Shown: positions 52,482 through 61,343, numbered from the stretch's first letter. The stretch: 64,000 nt of DNA from Pedobacter fastidiosus (GCF_014306625.1 NZ_JACRYL010000004.1:208563-272562), one strand, 5' to 3'. Notes: generated by a model from the letters alone, not told the origin. Program-made: numbers and translations.

Positions 52482-52826
52482 TTTCAATCACTCGAAGTTT
52501 GGCAGTTATCAATCATATTAACTGATAAATTACTTGATATAGCTGACCGATTGTCAGTTGATAAAAAATATAGATTTGCAGAGCAGCTCAATGGGGCTGC
52601 TCTTAGCATATCTAATAATATTGCAGAGGGTTCTGGGTCGGTTTCAAATAAGGAATTCACTCATTATCTGAATATTGCGCATCGATCAGCATTTGAGAAT
52701 GCAAATATTTTAGTAGTTTTAGAAAGAATAAAATACATTTCTGACATTGAACTGAATGATTATCTGGAAGATTTAGATAAATTGGCACGGAAATTAACCA
52801 ACTTCAGGAAATATTTATTAAAATAA
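52482..52826 (+). pseudogene. S23-type four-helix-bundle protein lacking a start codon
   Basis: The frame encodes a four-helix-bundle protein of the S23 / 23S rRNA intervening-sequence family: the hallmark NNIAEGSG, EFTHYLNIAHRSAFE, and a final helix to ARKLTNFRKYLL. The family's first helix is also here and in frame (FQSLEVWQLSIILTDKLLDIADRL), but it begins directly after a TAA at 52479-52481. No ATG, GTG or TTG precedes the LEVWQ motif. The first usable start is TTG 52551, which would drop the first helix (91 residues left). It is therefore probably a gene that lost its start, or one using an unusual initiation codon. It lies between tig and clpP; its cellular role in stand-alone form is unknown. 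Confidence 0.7.
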
Positions 52827-52881
52827 CTCGCGTATTTGTTAGGCTATCAAACGCTTATCGCAAAGCGCCAAACTCATAACC

Positions 52882-53589
52882 ATGAACATAGATTCACAAG
52901 AATTCAGAAAATTTGCCGTTAAACATCAGGGTATTGGCGGTTTACACGTAGATAAATTCATCGCACAGGCAAACCTTTCGCCACAATCGATGACTCCATA
53001 TATTATTGAAGAACGCCAGCTTAATGTGGCACAAATGGATGTTTTTTCAAGATTAATGATGGATCGTATTATCTTTTTAGGTGATGCGATTTACGATCAG
53101 AATGCAAATATCATTCAAGCACAGTTGTTGTTCTTACAATCTACCGATGCTGAAAGAGACATTCAGATCTACATCAATTCTCCAGGTGGTTCGGTTTACG
53201 CAGGATTGGGTATTTACGATACCATGCAATACATCCAACCAGATGTTGCAACAATCTGTACCGGTATGGCAGCATCAATGGGTGCAGTATTATTGGTAGC
53301 TGGAGCAAAAGGAAAACGTGCTGCGTTGCCTCACTCAAGAGTAATGATTCACCAACCATCAGGAGGTGCACAAGGTGTGGCATCTGATATGGAGATCAAC
53401 TTGAGAGAAATGTTAAAATTGAAAAAAGAATTGTACGATATTATTTCTGAGCACTCTGGTCAAACTTACGACTGGGTTGAGAAAGCTTCAGATCGCGATT
53501 ACTGGATGACTGCTGATGAAGCAAAAGGATTTGGTATGGTTGACGAAGTATTATCGAGAAACTCTAAAAAAGATGGCGAAACAAAATAA
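52882..53589 (+). CDS. clpP: ATP-dependent Clp protease proteolytic subunit
   Basis: A 235-residue serine protease that forms the tetradecameric chamber of ClpXP. The catalytic triad is visible: Ser 132 (GMAASMGA), His 157 (MIHQPSGG) and Asp 206 (SDRDYW). The N-terminal part is longer than in E. coli (about 30 extra residues), as in related Bacteroidota, and may be processed. The gene overlaps clpX by 17 nt, giving coupled synthesis of protease and unfoldase. Confidence 0.96.
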   Translation: MNIDSQEFRKFAVKHQGIGGLHVDKFIAQANLSPQSMTPYIIEERQLNVAQMDVFSRLMMDRIIFLGDAIYDQNANIIQAQLLFLQSTDAERDIQIYINSPGGSVYAGLGIYDTMQYIQPDVATICTGMAASMGAVLLVAGAKGKRAALPHSRVMIHQPSGGAQGVASDMEINLREMLKLKKELYDIISEHSGQTYDWVEKASDRDYWMTADEAKGFGMVDEVLSRNSKKDGETK

Positions 53590-54811
53590 GGAATCCCGTT
53601 GTTCATTCTGCCATTCTGGCAAGCATGAAACGTTAATGCTGATTGAGGGAATGGATGCATTTATCTGTGATAAGTGTGTAACCCAAGCCAATCAGTTATT
53701 GGCACAGGAACTGGGAACAAAGAGTACCAAGAATATACAATCATCAATTTCGCTGTTAAAACCACTTGAAATTAAAAATCACTTGGATCAGTATGTTATT
53801 GGTCAAGATGACGCGAAAAAGGTTTTGTCTGTAGCGGTTTATAATCACTATAAACGCTTAAATCAAAAAATCGATAAAGATGAAGTTGAGATTGAAAAAT
53901 CTAACATTATGTTGGTTGGCGAAACTGGAACGGGTAAAACGCTTTTAGCTAAAACAATTGCCAAAGTTTTACACGTACCCTTCTGTATTTGCGATGCAAC
54001 CGTTTTAACTGAAGCTGGTTACGTAGGTGAAGATGTAGAAAGTATCTTAACTCGTTTACTACAGGCTGCGGATTACGATGTTGCTTCGGCAGAACGCGGA
54101 ATTGTATATATTGATGAGGTAGATAAAGTTGCTCGTAAAAGTGATAATCCATCTATTACTCGTGATGTATCTGGAGAAGGTGTGCAACAGGCATTACTTA
54201 AAATTTTGGAAGGTACAGTTGTAAATGTTCCACCTCAGGGCGGACGTAAACATCCTGATCAAAAAATGATTCCAGTTAACACAAATAACATTTTATTTAT
54301 CTGTGGTGGAGCTTTTGATGGGATAGAACGTAAAATTGCTAATCGTTTGAGAACTCAAGCTGTTGGTTACAAAGTGAAGAAAGACGATACCGTTCTAGAT
54401 CTTAAAAACCTTTACAAATACATTACACCTCAAGATTTGAAATCATTTGGCTTAATTCCAGAATTAATTGGTCGTATTCCAGTTCTTTCTCATTTAAATC
54501 CATTGGATAAAGAATCTTTGAGAAATATTTTAACAGCGCCAAAAAATTCATTAATTAAACAATACGAAAAGCTTTTTGCTTACGAAGATGTTAAATTGGT
54601 ATTTGAGGATGATGTTTTAGATTTTATTGTAGATAAAGCAATGGAGTATAAATTGGGAGCAAGGGGTTTAAGATCCATTTGCGAAGCCATTATGCTTGAT
54701 GCGATGTTTGATACTCCAACACAGTCAGATGTGAAGGAATTGCACATCAATCTAGATTACGCAGTAGAAAAATTTGAAAAGGCCGACTTTAAAAAGTTGC
54801 AGGCCGCATAA
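53573..54811 (+). CDS. clpX: ATP-dependent Clp protease ATP-binding subunit
   Basis: A 412-residue AAA+ unfoldase delivering substrates to ClpP. The N-terminal zinc-binding domain has CSFCHSG and CDKC, the four Cys ligands. Walker A is GETGTGKT, Walker B is [10 protein letters not shown], the pore loop GYVGED is present, and the arginine/sensor 2 segment is GARGLRS. I chose ATG 53573, which gives the standard ClpX N-terminus just before the zinc domain; the open frame upstream is inside clpP. A strong terminator follows. Confidence 0.96.
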   Translation: MAKQNKESRCSFCHSGKHETLMLIEGMDAFICDKCVTQANQLLAQELGTKSTKNIQSSISLLKPLEIKNHLDQYVIGQDDAKKVLSVAVYNHYKRLNQKIDKDEVEIEKSNIMLVGETGTGKTLLAKTIAKVLHVPFCICDATVLTEAGYVGEDVESILTRLLQAADYDVASAERGIVYIDEVDKVARKSDNPSITRDVSGEGVQQALLKILEGTVVNVPPQGGRKHPDQKMIPVNTNNILFICGGAFDGIERKIANRLRTQAVGYKVKKDDTVLDLKNLYKYITPQDLKSFGLIPELIGRIPVLSHLNPLDKESLRNILTAPKNSLIKQYEKLFAYEDVKLVFEDDVLDFIVDKAMEYKLGARGLRSICEAIMLDAMFDTPTQSDVKELHINLDYAVEKFEKADFKKLQAA

Positions 54812-54820
54812 AAAAAATCA

Positions 54821-54853
54821 AATCCTCTCGCGAAAAACGAGGGGATTTTTTTT
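54821..54853 (+). terminator. Terminator of clpP-clpX
   Basis: AATCCTCTCG (54821-54830) pairs with CGAGGGGATT (54838-54847) with one G-U, followed by a T run. Confidence 0.9.
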
Positions 54854-54945
54854 AACTTGTAAAATTGGTAGTCGTTAAGATTTTTAACGTTGCCGATTTT
54901 TGTAAATACGCTTAGTGTTTTTCACTCAGCGCTAAACTTATTATT

Positions 54946-55809
54946 ATGAATGAAGAAAAAGACGTAAAAAAAGACGAGGCCACTGTAGAGAAATCAAAAA
55001 AGATAAAAGAAGTAGAAAGCCCAGTAAAATCGGGCTTGAAATCGAAAGATGAAATAGTTAAAAATTGGTTGCCAAGATACACCGGCAGACCTTTGGATCA
55101 GTTTGGTGATTATATTCTGTTAACTAATTTCAGTAAATATTTAACGATGTTTTCTGAATGGAACGATAATGCGCCAATTATGGGCTTAGATAAGCCTATG
55201 CAGAGTGTTACAGCAAACGGAATTACATTAATCAACTTTGGGATGGGGAGCCCATTGGCGGCCACCATGATGGATTTATTAACAGCCATTAAACCTAAAG
55301 CAGTTTTGTTTTTAGGAAAATGTGGTGGTTTAAAAAAGAAAAATCAACTTGGCGATTTAATTCTACCAATCGCTGCCATTAGGGGAGAAGGAACATCAAA
55401 TGATTACCTTCCGGCAGAAGTGCCAGCATTACCAGCGTTTGCTTTGCAGAAGGCGATTTCTACCACTATTAGAGATCATGGTAGAGATTATTGGACAGGA
55501 ACTTGTTACACCACCAACCGTAGGGTTTGGGAGCACGATAAAGAATTTAAAAAGTATTTGAAAACTTTAAGAGCAATGGCCGTTGATATGGAAACTGCGA
55601 CAATCTTTACAACAGCATTCGCAAACAAAATCCCTGCAGGTGCATTGCTTTTGGTTTCTGATCAACCGATGATTCCAGAAGGCGTAAAAACTGCAGAAAG
55701 CGATAGCGCTGTTACAGAAAAATATGTTGAAACACATTTGAGAATCGGAATTGATTCTTTAAAACAGCTAATTAATAACGGATTAACCGTTAAGCACTTG
55801 CTGTTTTAA
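54946..55809 (+). CDS. amn: AMP nucleosidase (phosphorylase superfamily)
   Basis: A 287-residue enzyme expected to split AMP into adenine and ribose-5-phosphate, helping set adenylate levels. A charged, Lys/Glu-rich tail (1-30) precedes the nucleoside phosphorylase-fold domain. Conserved parts are LGKCGGLKKKNQLGDLILP, the nucleobase-site segment VDMETATIF, and VSDQPMIPEGVKT near the end. This is the short, single-domain form rather than the longer E. coli Amn with an extra N-terminal domain. A terminator follows, overlapping a half copy of the GTCATTGC repeat region. Confidence 0.85.
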   Translation: MNEEKDVKKDEATVEKSKKIKEVESPVKSGLKSKDEIVKNWLPRYTGRPLDQFGDYILLTNFSKYLTMFSEWNDNAPIMGLDKPMQSVTANGITLINFGMGSPLAATMMDLLTAIKPKAVLFLGKCGGLKKKNQLGDLILPIAAIRGEGTSNDYLPAEVPALPAFALQKAISTTIRDHGRDYWTGTCYTTNRRVWEHDKEFKKYLKTLRAMAVDMETATIFTTAFANKIPAGALLLVSDQPMIPEGVKTAESDSAVTEKYVETHLRIGIDSLKQLINNGLTVKHLLF

Positions 55810-55820
55810 GTTCGATTTGT

Positions 55821-55852
55821 CGTCATTGCGAGAAGGAACGACGAAGCAATCT
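55821..55852. repeat. REP-like GTCATTGC repeat, half copy
   Basis: CGTCATTGCGAG...CGAAGCAATC matches one arm of the elements at 10600-10709 and 59361-59440; no inverse arm is present. Confidence 0.65.
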
Positions 55853-55875
55853 TAATGCTATAAATTAGGGATTTC

Positions 55876-55901
55876 AGATCAGCATCAGCTGATCTTTTTT
55901 T
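55876..55901. terminator. Terminator between convergent amn and ABC ATPase genes
   Basis: AGATCAGC (55876-55883) pairs with GCTGATCT (55888-55895) across an ATCA loop and is followed by T residues. It sits between the converging genes and touches the stop of the minus-strand ATPase. Confidence 0.88.
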
Positions 55902-56568
55902 ATGCCTTTAGATCTGGTAAGTAACCATGCAGGATTAAGTCGTCAATGTTGTTTATTTTATAATTGCTACCATTGTGAAGCAACACAACTCTGTTAGATA
56001 CGTCCAATATTGATCTGTAGTAATGATCTGTAATTATAAAACCTTTAAATTGCTTCATATAGTGGATTTGTTGCTTTACTTCATCAACCAATAATGGCGC
56101 TAATTGAGAGAATGGTTCATCTAACAATGCAAATTTAGAATCGCTGTAAATCAAGATCAAAGCTTCTAAAAATCTGCTTTCTCCTCCTGAGAAATTTCTA
56201 AACTTCTTTTTTAAATTATTGTAAACAAATTGAATTTCAAGCAATTTCTGCTGATGTGTTTTGCAAAATATTTCTATTGCATCTGATACAGTAATTTCAT
56301 TTGGGATAAAATTATCTTGTGGCAAATAAGAAATTTCCTTTGATAAATAGCCTTTAGTTAATAGTTTGTCATCAAGTTTTAAATATTTGTTATCGGGTTT
56401 TATGCTTCCGAAAATTATTTTCAACAGGGTTGATTTACCACTTCCGTTTCTGCCCAACAAGCCAACAACTTCACCAATTTTGCAGTTGATAAATACGCCA
56501 TTTAGTATTGTTTGTTCACCAAATATGTGGGTAACACTGTCAATAAAAAGTTCCTGCATAGCAAACAT
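55900..56568 (-). CDS. ABC-type ATPase, stand-alone small
   Basis: A 222-residue ABC ATPase. Walker A is GRNGSGKST, the Q-loop is in SYLPQDNF, the signature is FSGGESRFLEALILI, Walker B is FALLDEPFSQ and the switch His is in ITDHYY. The D-loop and signature are less canonical than in MacB-type ATPases. An alternative start at ATG 56559 gives 219 residues. It overlaps the upstream membrane protein gene by more than 60 nt, which points to coupled translation and a two-component transporter or a membrane-tethered regulator. Substrate unknown. Confidence 0.85.
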   Translation of the reverse strand: MFAMQELFIDSVTHIFGEQTILNGVFINCKIGEVVGLLGRNGSGKSTLLKIIFGSIKPDNKYLKLDDKLLTKGYLSKEISYLPQDNFIPNEITVSDAIEIFCKTHQQKLLEIQFVYNNLKKKFRNFSGGESRFLEALILIYSDSKFALLDEPFSQLAPLLVDEVKQQIHYMKQFKGFIITDHYYRSILDVSNRVVLLHNGSNYKINNIDDLILHGYLPDLKA

Positions 56569-56864
56569 AAAGTAACAACCAAGATAAGGATAACAACATC
56601 ATATAAAATTATATTGGCTAATATTTTACGAAAACTTAAGCCCATGTTTTTATAGAAATAAGAAGCTTTCTTAAAGAAAAAAAGTTCGACAATAAAGCAA
56701 AATGCCCATCCAATTGGCTTCATAATTAGGGCCATAGCATAAGCTCCTGGTTTATTGAATCCGTCTATCACAAAGAATAACCCAATAAGCATGCTGAGTA
56801 AAATATTCCAGAGCAATAATGGCTTATAGACTAAAAGGGATTTTTTAAGGAGCGCAATAGACAT
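56502..56864 (-). CDS. Small four-helix membrane protein, partner of the ABC ATPase
   Basis: A 120-residue protein that is almost all membrane: hydrophobic segments at about 12-35, 42-62, 80-105 and possibly one more, with basic residues at the N-terminus. I do not recognise a family. Its 3' part overlaps the ABC ATPase start by 67 nt in another frame on the same strand, so the two are probably translated together and act as a pair. Too small for a normal ABC permease; it might dimerise. Confidence 0.65.
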   Translation of the reverse strand: MSIALLKKSLLVYKPLLLWNILLSMLIGLFFVIDGFNKPGAYAMALIMKPIGWAFCFIVELFFFKKASYFYKNMGLSFRKILANIILYDVVILILVVTLCLLCRNFLLTVLPTYLVNKQY

Positions 56865-56904
56865 GTTTAAAGATATAGAATTAATACATAAGCTCCGTAA
56901 GCAA

Positions 56905-56934
56905 AAAAAGGACCGACAATTTGTCGATCCTTTT
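56905..56934. terminator. Bidirectional terminator between rpoD and the small ABC pair
   Basis: AAAAGGA-C-CGACA pairs with TGTCG-A-TCCTTTT, a 12-pair stem with one mismatch flanked by A and T runs. It follows rpoD on the minus strand. Confidence 0.82.
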
Positions 56935-56966
56935 AAATATTCTAAATATTCTATTTGAAAAATCTC

Positions 56967-57827
56967 TTAACCTAAATAAGATTTTAGGATTTTACTTCTA
57001 GAAGTATGACGTAAACGTTGTAACGCTTTATCCTTAATCTGTCTAACACGCTCGCGAGTTAAGTTAAATTTTTCTCCAATTTCTTCAAGAGATAATGGAT
57101 GATTAGAACCTAAGCCAAAGAATAAAACGATGATTTCTCTTTCTCTCTCTGTTAAGGTAGATAAAGAACGTTTAATTTCCTCTGATAAAGACTCGTTAAT
57201 CAACGAACTATCAGTATTTGGCTCATGGTTTTCCAATACATCCAATAACGTATTTTCTTCACCTTGAACAAATGGAGCATCCATCGAAACGTGACGGCCA
57301 GAGTTACTCAAAGTGTCAGAGATTTTATCAACTGTAGTTTCTAAAATATCTGCCAATTCTTCTGGAGAAGGTTCGCGTTCAAATTCTTGCTCTAATTTAG
57401 AGAAGGCTTTACTGATTTTACTTAATGAACCAACTTGGTTTAAAGGTAAACGAACAATACGACTTTGCTCAGCAATTGCTTGCAAAATAGATTGGCGGAT
57501 CCACCAAACGGCGTAAGAAATAAATTTAAAACCTTTAGTCTCATCAAAACGCTTAGCGGCTTTAATTAAACCTAAGTTTCCTTCGTTGATTAAATCTCCT
57601 AAAGTTAAACCTTGATTTTGGTATTGTTTTGCAACAGAAACAACGAAACGTAAATTGGTTTTGGTAAGTCGCTCTAATGCAGCTTGGTCACCCTCACGAA
57701 TCTTCCTTGCTAAAATTACTTCCTCTTCTGCTGTTATTAAATCTACTTTACCAATTTCATGTAAGTATTTATCTAACGATTGACTTTCACGGTTGGTAAT
57801 GGATTGCGTTATCTTGAGTTGTCTCAT
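56967..57827 (-). CDS. rpoD: Primary RNA polymerase sigma factor RpoD, short Bacteroidota type
   Basis: A 286-residue sigma-70 protein lacking region 1.1 and the large non-conserved insert of proteobacterial RpoD, typical of the Bacteroidota housekeeping sigma factor. Region 1.2 is [16 protein letters not shown]. Region 2 has [16 protein letters not shown] and [16 protein letters not shown]. Region 3 follows, and region 4 has [16 protein letters not shown] with the helix-turn-helix [20 protein letters not shown]. It recognises TTTG/TAnnTTTG promoters, several of which occur in this window, including upstream of this gene. Confidence 0.96.
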   Translation of the reverse strand: MRQLKITQSITNRESQSLDKYLHEIGKVDLITAEEEVILARKIREGDQAALERLTKTNLRFVVSVAKQYQNQGLTLGDLINEGNLGLIKAAKRFDETKGFKFISYAVWWIRQSILQAIAEQSRIVRLPLNQVGSLSKISKAFSKLEQEFEREPSPEELADILETTVDKISDTLSNSGRHVSMDAPFVQGEENTLLDVLENHEPNTDSSLINESLSEEIKRSLSTLTEREREIIVLFFGLGSNHPLSLEEIGEKFNLTRERVRQIKDKALQRLRHTSRSKILKSYLG

Positions 57828-57863
57828 TTATACGTATTGTGTGCTCTTTAATTATTGAGTGTG

Positions 57864-57871
57864 CAAAGCTA
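57864..57871 (-). promoter_or_regulatory. -7 promoter element of rpoD
   Basis: On the minus strand this reads TAGCTTTG, an exact TAnnTTTG match, 36 nt upstream of the rpoD start. No TTTG at the expected -33 spacing was found; the nearest TTG is only 13 nt away. Confidence 0.55.
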
Positions 57872-58233
57872 CGAAATTGTATAGCAATTTGAAAGGATAA
57901 AATGCTGAAAATGTAGGTGTTTGCATAAGTATTATACAGTTTTACTTACAACAAAAATCATTCCAATAAAGTTTTTGACATTATTTTGTTAGATAAAGGT
58001 ATTATAATTGATTAACGAATATAATTTATTGTAAATCAATAAATATATTATGATTTATAATAAATAATTATTTATGTTTGACCTGTAAATAATTAAATAA
58101 ATATGACGATTGCCAATTTTCTGTATCAGGATATAAAAAACTTTGGTTCAGATTCTTGAAGGATTTTTGAGGCTAAGAACTTTTGTCAGATTTTATTAAA
58201 AACTAATTAATTGATCACCGTAATTTTTATTAA
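57872..58233. other. AT-rich gene-free stretch
   Basis: Very AT-rich, with short palindromic runs around 57990-58080 (for example ATTTATTGTAAATCAATAAAT). No gene, RNA or clear promoter for the downstream DUF2975 gene could be supported. Confidence 0.5.
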
Positions 58234-58881
58234 ATGAAAACGCAGATAAAATTTATAAAACTAGCTTACTTGGTTATCTTAACTTTAACCTTCGCTTTTG
58301 GATTTATTTATGGTGGTAGGGAAAGTTTTGAAGAAGGATATAATGAGGCCTCAAACATCGAAGGAAGCAAGAAGTTGTCACCTATGCTTATAAAAGCTAA
58401 TAATCCATTGTTTTTAAATCTCAAAGATCACGTTTCGGGTGATTCTCTAAATCTTAATATTAGTTATTTAGCCGACGTGCGAGTATTTAAAAAGTCGCAA
58501 GATACCACTAGTCTTCTAGACGCTTTATCATTTTTAAAAGGTTGTATATTGTTAATCATTACATTTTTTGCTTTACGGGTATTGGTATATCTGTATAGAT
58601 TTATCGATTCGATTCAGCGTGGAGATGTTTTTAGCACAGAAAATATTAAACGCTTATCCTTGATGGGGTATTATTGTATGAGTATTCCTTTTGTAATACT
58701 TGGTTTAGATTTAATAACCTATACCATAAATAAAAGTTTTTTTAAAAATCTTCCCTACAAGGTCGTTTATCAAGGTGATTTTGACTTTTGGCTTTTAATT
58801 TTTGGTCTAACGCTTTTAACTATTGCCTTTGTTTTTAAAAAGGGTATTGAAATTAAGCAAGAAAATGATTTAACTATTTAA
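58234..58881 (+). CDS. DUF2975-type membrane protein
   Basis: A 215-residue membrane protein with about four helices (about 9-25, 107-125, 147-165 and 184-203). A non-membrane segment of about 80 residues lies after the first helix. The segment FIDSIQRGDVFSTENIKRLSLMGYY matches the signature of DUF2975 proteins. It is followed after 14 nt by a small XRE-type regulator, the usual partner of DUF2975 genes, so both form a two-gene unit. Function is unknown; a membrane-linked signal for the regulator has been suggested by their constant pairing. Confidence 0.82.
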   Translation: MKTQIKFIKLAYLVILTLTFAFGFIYGGRESFEEGYNEASNIEGSKKLSPMLIKANNPLFLNLKDHVSGDSLNLNISYLADVRVFKKSQDTTSLLDALSFLKGCILLIITFFALRVLVYLYRFIDSIQRGDVFSTENIKRLSLMGYYCMSIPFVILGLDLITYTINKSFFKNLPYKVVYQGDFDFWLLIFGLTLLTIAFVFKKGIEIKQENDLTI

Positions 58882-58895
58882 CTTTACATCATCCC

Positions 58896-59102
58896 ATGCC
58901 AATAATTATAAATTTAGATGTAATGTTAGCCCGTCGCAAAATGTCGCTCACCGAGTTAAGTGATCGGGTTGGGATTACAATGTCAAACTTATCTATCCTT
59001 AAAACAGGTAAAGCAAAAGCGGTTCGTTTAGAAACATTGGAGGCCATTTGCAAGGCTCTCGAATGCCAGCCGGGAGATATTCTCGAATTTCGTGCAGATT
59101 AA
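58896..59102 (+). CDS. Small XRE-family helix-turn-helix regulator
   Basis: A 68-residue Cro/CI-type DNA-binding protein made of one helix-turn-helix domain (MSLTELSDRVGITMSNLSILKTGKAKAVRLETLEAICKAL) with the common ending CQPGDILEF. YozG-like. It lies just downstream of the DUF2975 membrane protein gene and probably controls that unit. A weak inverted repeat (AACTTACGA at 59101-59109 with TCGTAAGTT at 59139-59147) follows the stop codon and might be its operator or a terminator. Confidence 0.88.
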   Translation: MPIIINLDVMLARRKMSLTELSDRVGITMSNLSILKTGKAKAVRLETLEAICKALECQPGDILEFRAD

Positions 59103-59360
59103 CTTACGACGTTTCGATGGGGAGAATGAGGCATAACTTCGTAAGTTTAGTTGGGAAGTGATTTTGCCAAGAACAATTTACCCAAGTTAAATAAACCTGA
59201 TAAAACGAAAATACTTTTTGTTGATTACATCTAAAATCTCGGGTGACATAAACAAAAAGATTGGAGGGATAGCAGGACTATCGAAGCCGAGGAACACAGA
59301 ACCCTGATTTTCCAAATTGTATTATTTTGATGGGGTCTTATGGGGTTATAGTAACCATCA

Positions 59361-59440
59361 CGTTATTGCGAGGTATGGAGCAATCCTAATGATTTCACGA
59401 TTAAATCCGTAGTAAGATTGCTTCGTGCCTCGCAATGACG
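59361..59440. repeat. REP-like GTCATTGC inverted repeat, complete copy
   Basis: The left arm is CGTTATTGCGAGGTATGGAG and the right arm reads, inverted, CGTCATTGCGAGGCACGAAG. AGCAATCCTA and TAAGATTGCT extend the stem. It is the best-preserved of three copies in the window. The 416-nt gap it occupies, between the XRE gene and sucC, holds nothing else gene-like. Confidence 0.8.
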
Positions 59441-59460
59441 AGAAAAGTAGAGAAACAAAA

Positions 59461-59488
59461 AAACCTTCCAGTTCGCACTGAAAGGTTT
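59461..59488 (-). terminator. Terminator of sucC
   Basis: AAACCTT-C-CAGT pairs with ACTG-A-AAGGTTT across a TCGC loop, one mismatch. On the minus strand it is followed by a T run, 30 nt after the sucC stop. Confidence 0.82.
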
Positions 59489-59517
59489 TAATACTTTATA
59501 ATTGTGCTCTAAGCTAA

Positions 59518-60717
59518 TTACGCTTGTTCAGCCAATACTTTAGTTACTAAATCTGCAGCTTCTTTTAAAGCAATTGCCGAATAAACTTTAAGTCCAGACT
59601 CATCAATTAATTTTTTAGCTTCTACAGCGTTTGTACCTTGTAAACGGCAGATAATCGGAACAGGAATGTCGCCAATTTCTTGGTAAGCATCAATAACGCC
59701 TTGTGCAACGCGATCGCAACGAACAATACCACCGAAAATATTAATTAAAATTGCTTTAACATTTTTGTCTTTCAAAATAATATTGAAAGCCGCTTTAACT
59801 GTTTGTGCGTTTGCAGTTCCACCAACATCTAAAAAGTTAGCGGGCTCACCACCAGCCAATTTAATAATATCCATAGTTGCCATTGCTAAACCAGCACCGT
59901 TAACCATACAACCTACGTTACCATCAAGGTTAACGAAGTTTAGGTTACTTGCGCTAGCTTCAACTTCCATTGGATCTTCTTCCATCGTATCACGCATTGA
60001 TGCGTAATCTTTATGGCGGAATAAAGCATTTTCATCTAAATCAACTTTCGCATCAACAGCAATAATTTTATCATCACTAGTTTTTAATACCGGATTGATT
60101 TCGAACATTGCAGAATCAGTTGCGTCATAAGCTTTATACAAAGCAGTTACAAATTTAACCATTTCTTTATGTGCAACACCGCTAAGCCCTAATTTGAAAG
60201 CTATTTTACGAGCTTGGAAACCTTGTAAACCAACTTTAGGATCTATATCTTCCTTAAAAATTAAATGTGGCGTATGCTCAGCAACTTCTTCTATATCCAT
60301 ACCACCTTCGGTACTGTACATAATAATGTTACGACCTTTTGCACGATCCAACAACACCGAAACATAGAATTCTTTAGTTTCTGAAGCACCTGGATAATAA
60401 ACATCCTGAGCAACTAAAATCTTACTCACCAATTTACCTTCTGGTCCGGTTTGAGGGGTAACCAATTGCATCCCAATAATATCGGTGGCACGTTGTTTAA
60501 CTTCCTCTAAGTTTTTGGCTAATTTTACACCACCACCTTTACCGCGTCCACCTGCATGGATTTGCGCTTTAATTACAACCCAATCAGAGTTATAATCAAT
60601 TTTCAGTTGCTTGGCGGCCTCAACAGCTTGCTCCGGAGTATCGGCAACAATTCCTTCTTGAACGTTAACACCGAAACTTTTTAATATTTGTTTACCCTGG
60701 TATTCGTGAATATTCAT
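59518..60717 (-). CDS. sucC: Succinate-CoA ligase (ADP-forming) subunit beta
   Basis: A 399-residue TCA-cycle enzyme subunit joining with SucD to interconvert succinyl-CoA and succinate with ATP formation. It begins with the canonical MNIHEYQGKQIL; the ATP-grasp domain has IKAQIHAGGRGKGGG, and the C-terminal CoA-ligase-like domain contains FGGIVRCD and VGCMVNGAGLAMATMD. Full length. sucD is not adjacent, so the two subunits are encoded apart, which is common in Bacteroidota. It has its own consensus promoter and terminator. Confidence 0.96.
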   Translation of the reverse strand: MNIHEYQGKQILKSFGVNVQEGIVADTPEQAVEAAKQLKIDYNSDWVVIKAQIHAGGRGKGGGVKLAKNLEEVKQRATDIIGMQLVTPQTGPEGKLVSKILVAQDVYYPGASETKEFYVSVLLDRAKGRNIIMYSTEGGMDIEEVAEHTPHLIFKEDIDPKVGLQGFQARKIAFKLGLSGVAHKEMVKFVTALYKAYDATDSAMFEINPVLKTSDDKIIAVDAKVDLDENALFRHKDYASMRDTMEEDPMEVEASASNLNFVNLDGNVGCMVNGAGLAMATMDIIKLAGGEPANFLDVGGTANAQTVKAAFNIILKDKNVKAILINIFGGIVRCDRVAQGVIDAYQEIGDIPVPIICRLQGTNAVEAKKLIDESGLKVYSAIALKEAADLVTKVLAEQA

Positions 60718-60734
60718 TTGCTACAAAATTTGCC

Positions 60735-60765
60735 CAAAGCTACAATTTCAAACCCTTTAAACAAA
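60735..60765 (-). promoter_or_regulatory. Promoter of sucC
   Basis: On the minus strand TTTG (60765-60762) and TAGCTTTG (60742-60735) are separated by 19 nt, the ideal Bacteroidota spacing. The -7 box lies 17 nt upstream of the start codon, so the leader is very short. Confidence 0.85.
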
Positions 60766-60940
60766 TAGCAAATGCCGATTTTTTCGAGAAAATGAACGTT
60801 TTATGTTAATCGGTAAATACAGCCCCGCCAACGCTACAATCTTTTTATTTCTAGAGTTGACAACTTTAATAGCAAACGGGACAGAAAGTCGTCAGCTCTT
60901 ACCGAATAAAAAGTATTTCCGCTTATCTCGGGTTTATTTT

Positions 60941-61306
60941 TCAAAAATTGTAGTTCTTGGCAAATTGGTTCCGGCAGGGTTTTAAAGAACTAACTTCCAG
61001 CAAATGGAGTTCCGAAGATCCAACTGCCAGTTCTGCCCAGATTAGAAACAGTGCTAATAGAATCACCAAAAGTAATATCGTTCTAAAAGTACCAATTTTC
61101 ATATTTCTAATTACAAGCTCTGTCGCCAAACCCGTGCTTAACAACAATATTCCGGCAGTAATAAAATCCGTTGGAGTCCATTTTACTTCGCTTGTAAACT
61201 GCATAGCGATTAATGGTATGCTCAAGATTAAAGCTGTAACGATTAAAATAATTGTAATTCTACGCTTCGAGGAGCTGAGTAATTCTTGATTTTTCATGAT
61301 GTTCAT
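60941..61306 (-). CDS. Small membrane protein with frameshifted C-terminus
   Basis: A 121-residue protein with three or four hydrophobic segments (about 17-36, 47-64, 73-92). I recall related Bacteroidota proteins ending WAELAVGIFGTPFAGS. Here the frame follows this up to WAELAVG and then changes to SSELHLLEV and further. In the +1 frame the sequence after GG reads I-F-G-T-P-F-A-G-S-stop, with the stop at 60992-60990. One base therefore appears to be missing near 61016, adding about 25 unrelated residues. This may be a true mutation or a sequencing error. Function of the family is unknown. ATG 61297 is an alternative start. Confidence 0.68.
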   Translation of the reverse strand: MNIMKNQELLSSSKRRITIILIVTALILSIPLIAMQFTSEVKWTPTDFITAGILLLSTGLATELVIRNMKIGTFRTILLLVILLALFLIWAELAVGSSELHLLEVSSLKPCRNQFAKNYNF

Positions 61307-61343
61307 ATTAATGGTTTTGTATAAAAAATACTTAACCCTTGCT

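Noticed and set aside
53516..53572. A longer ClpX N-terminus starting at ATG 53516.
   Set aside because: The extra 19 residues are read out of frame from clpP coding sequence; ATG 53573 gives the standard ClpX start before the zinc domain.
60803..60985. A 60-codon plus-strand frame between sucC and the small membrane protein.
   Set aside because: No recognisable product, no promoter, and it overlaps the 3' end of the minus-strand gene.
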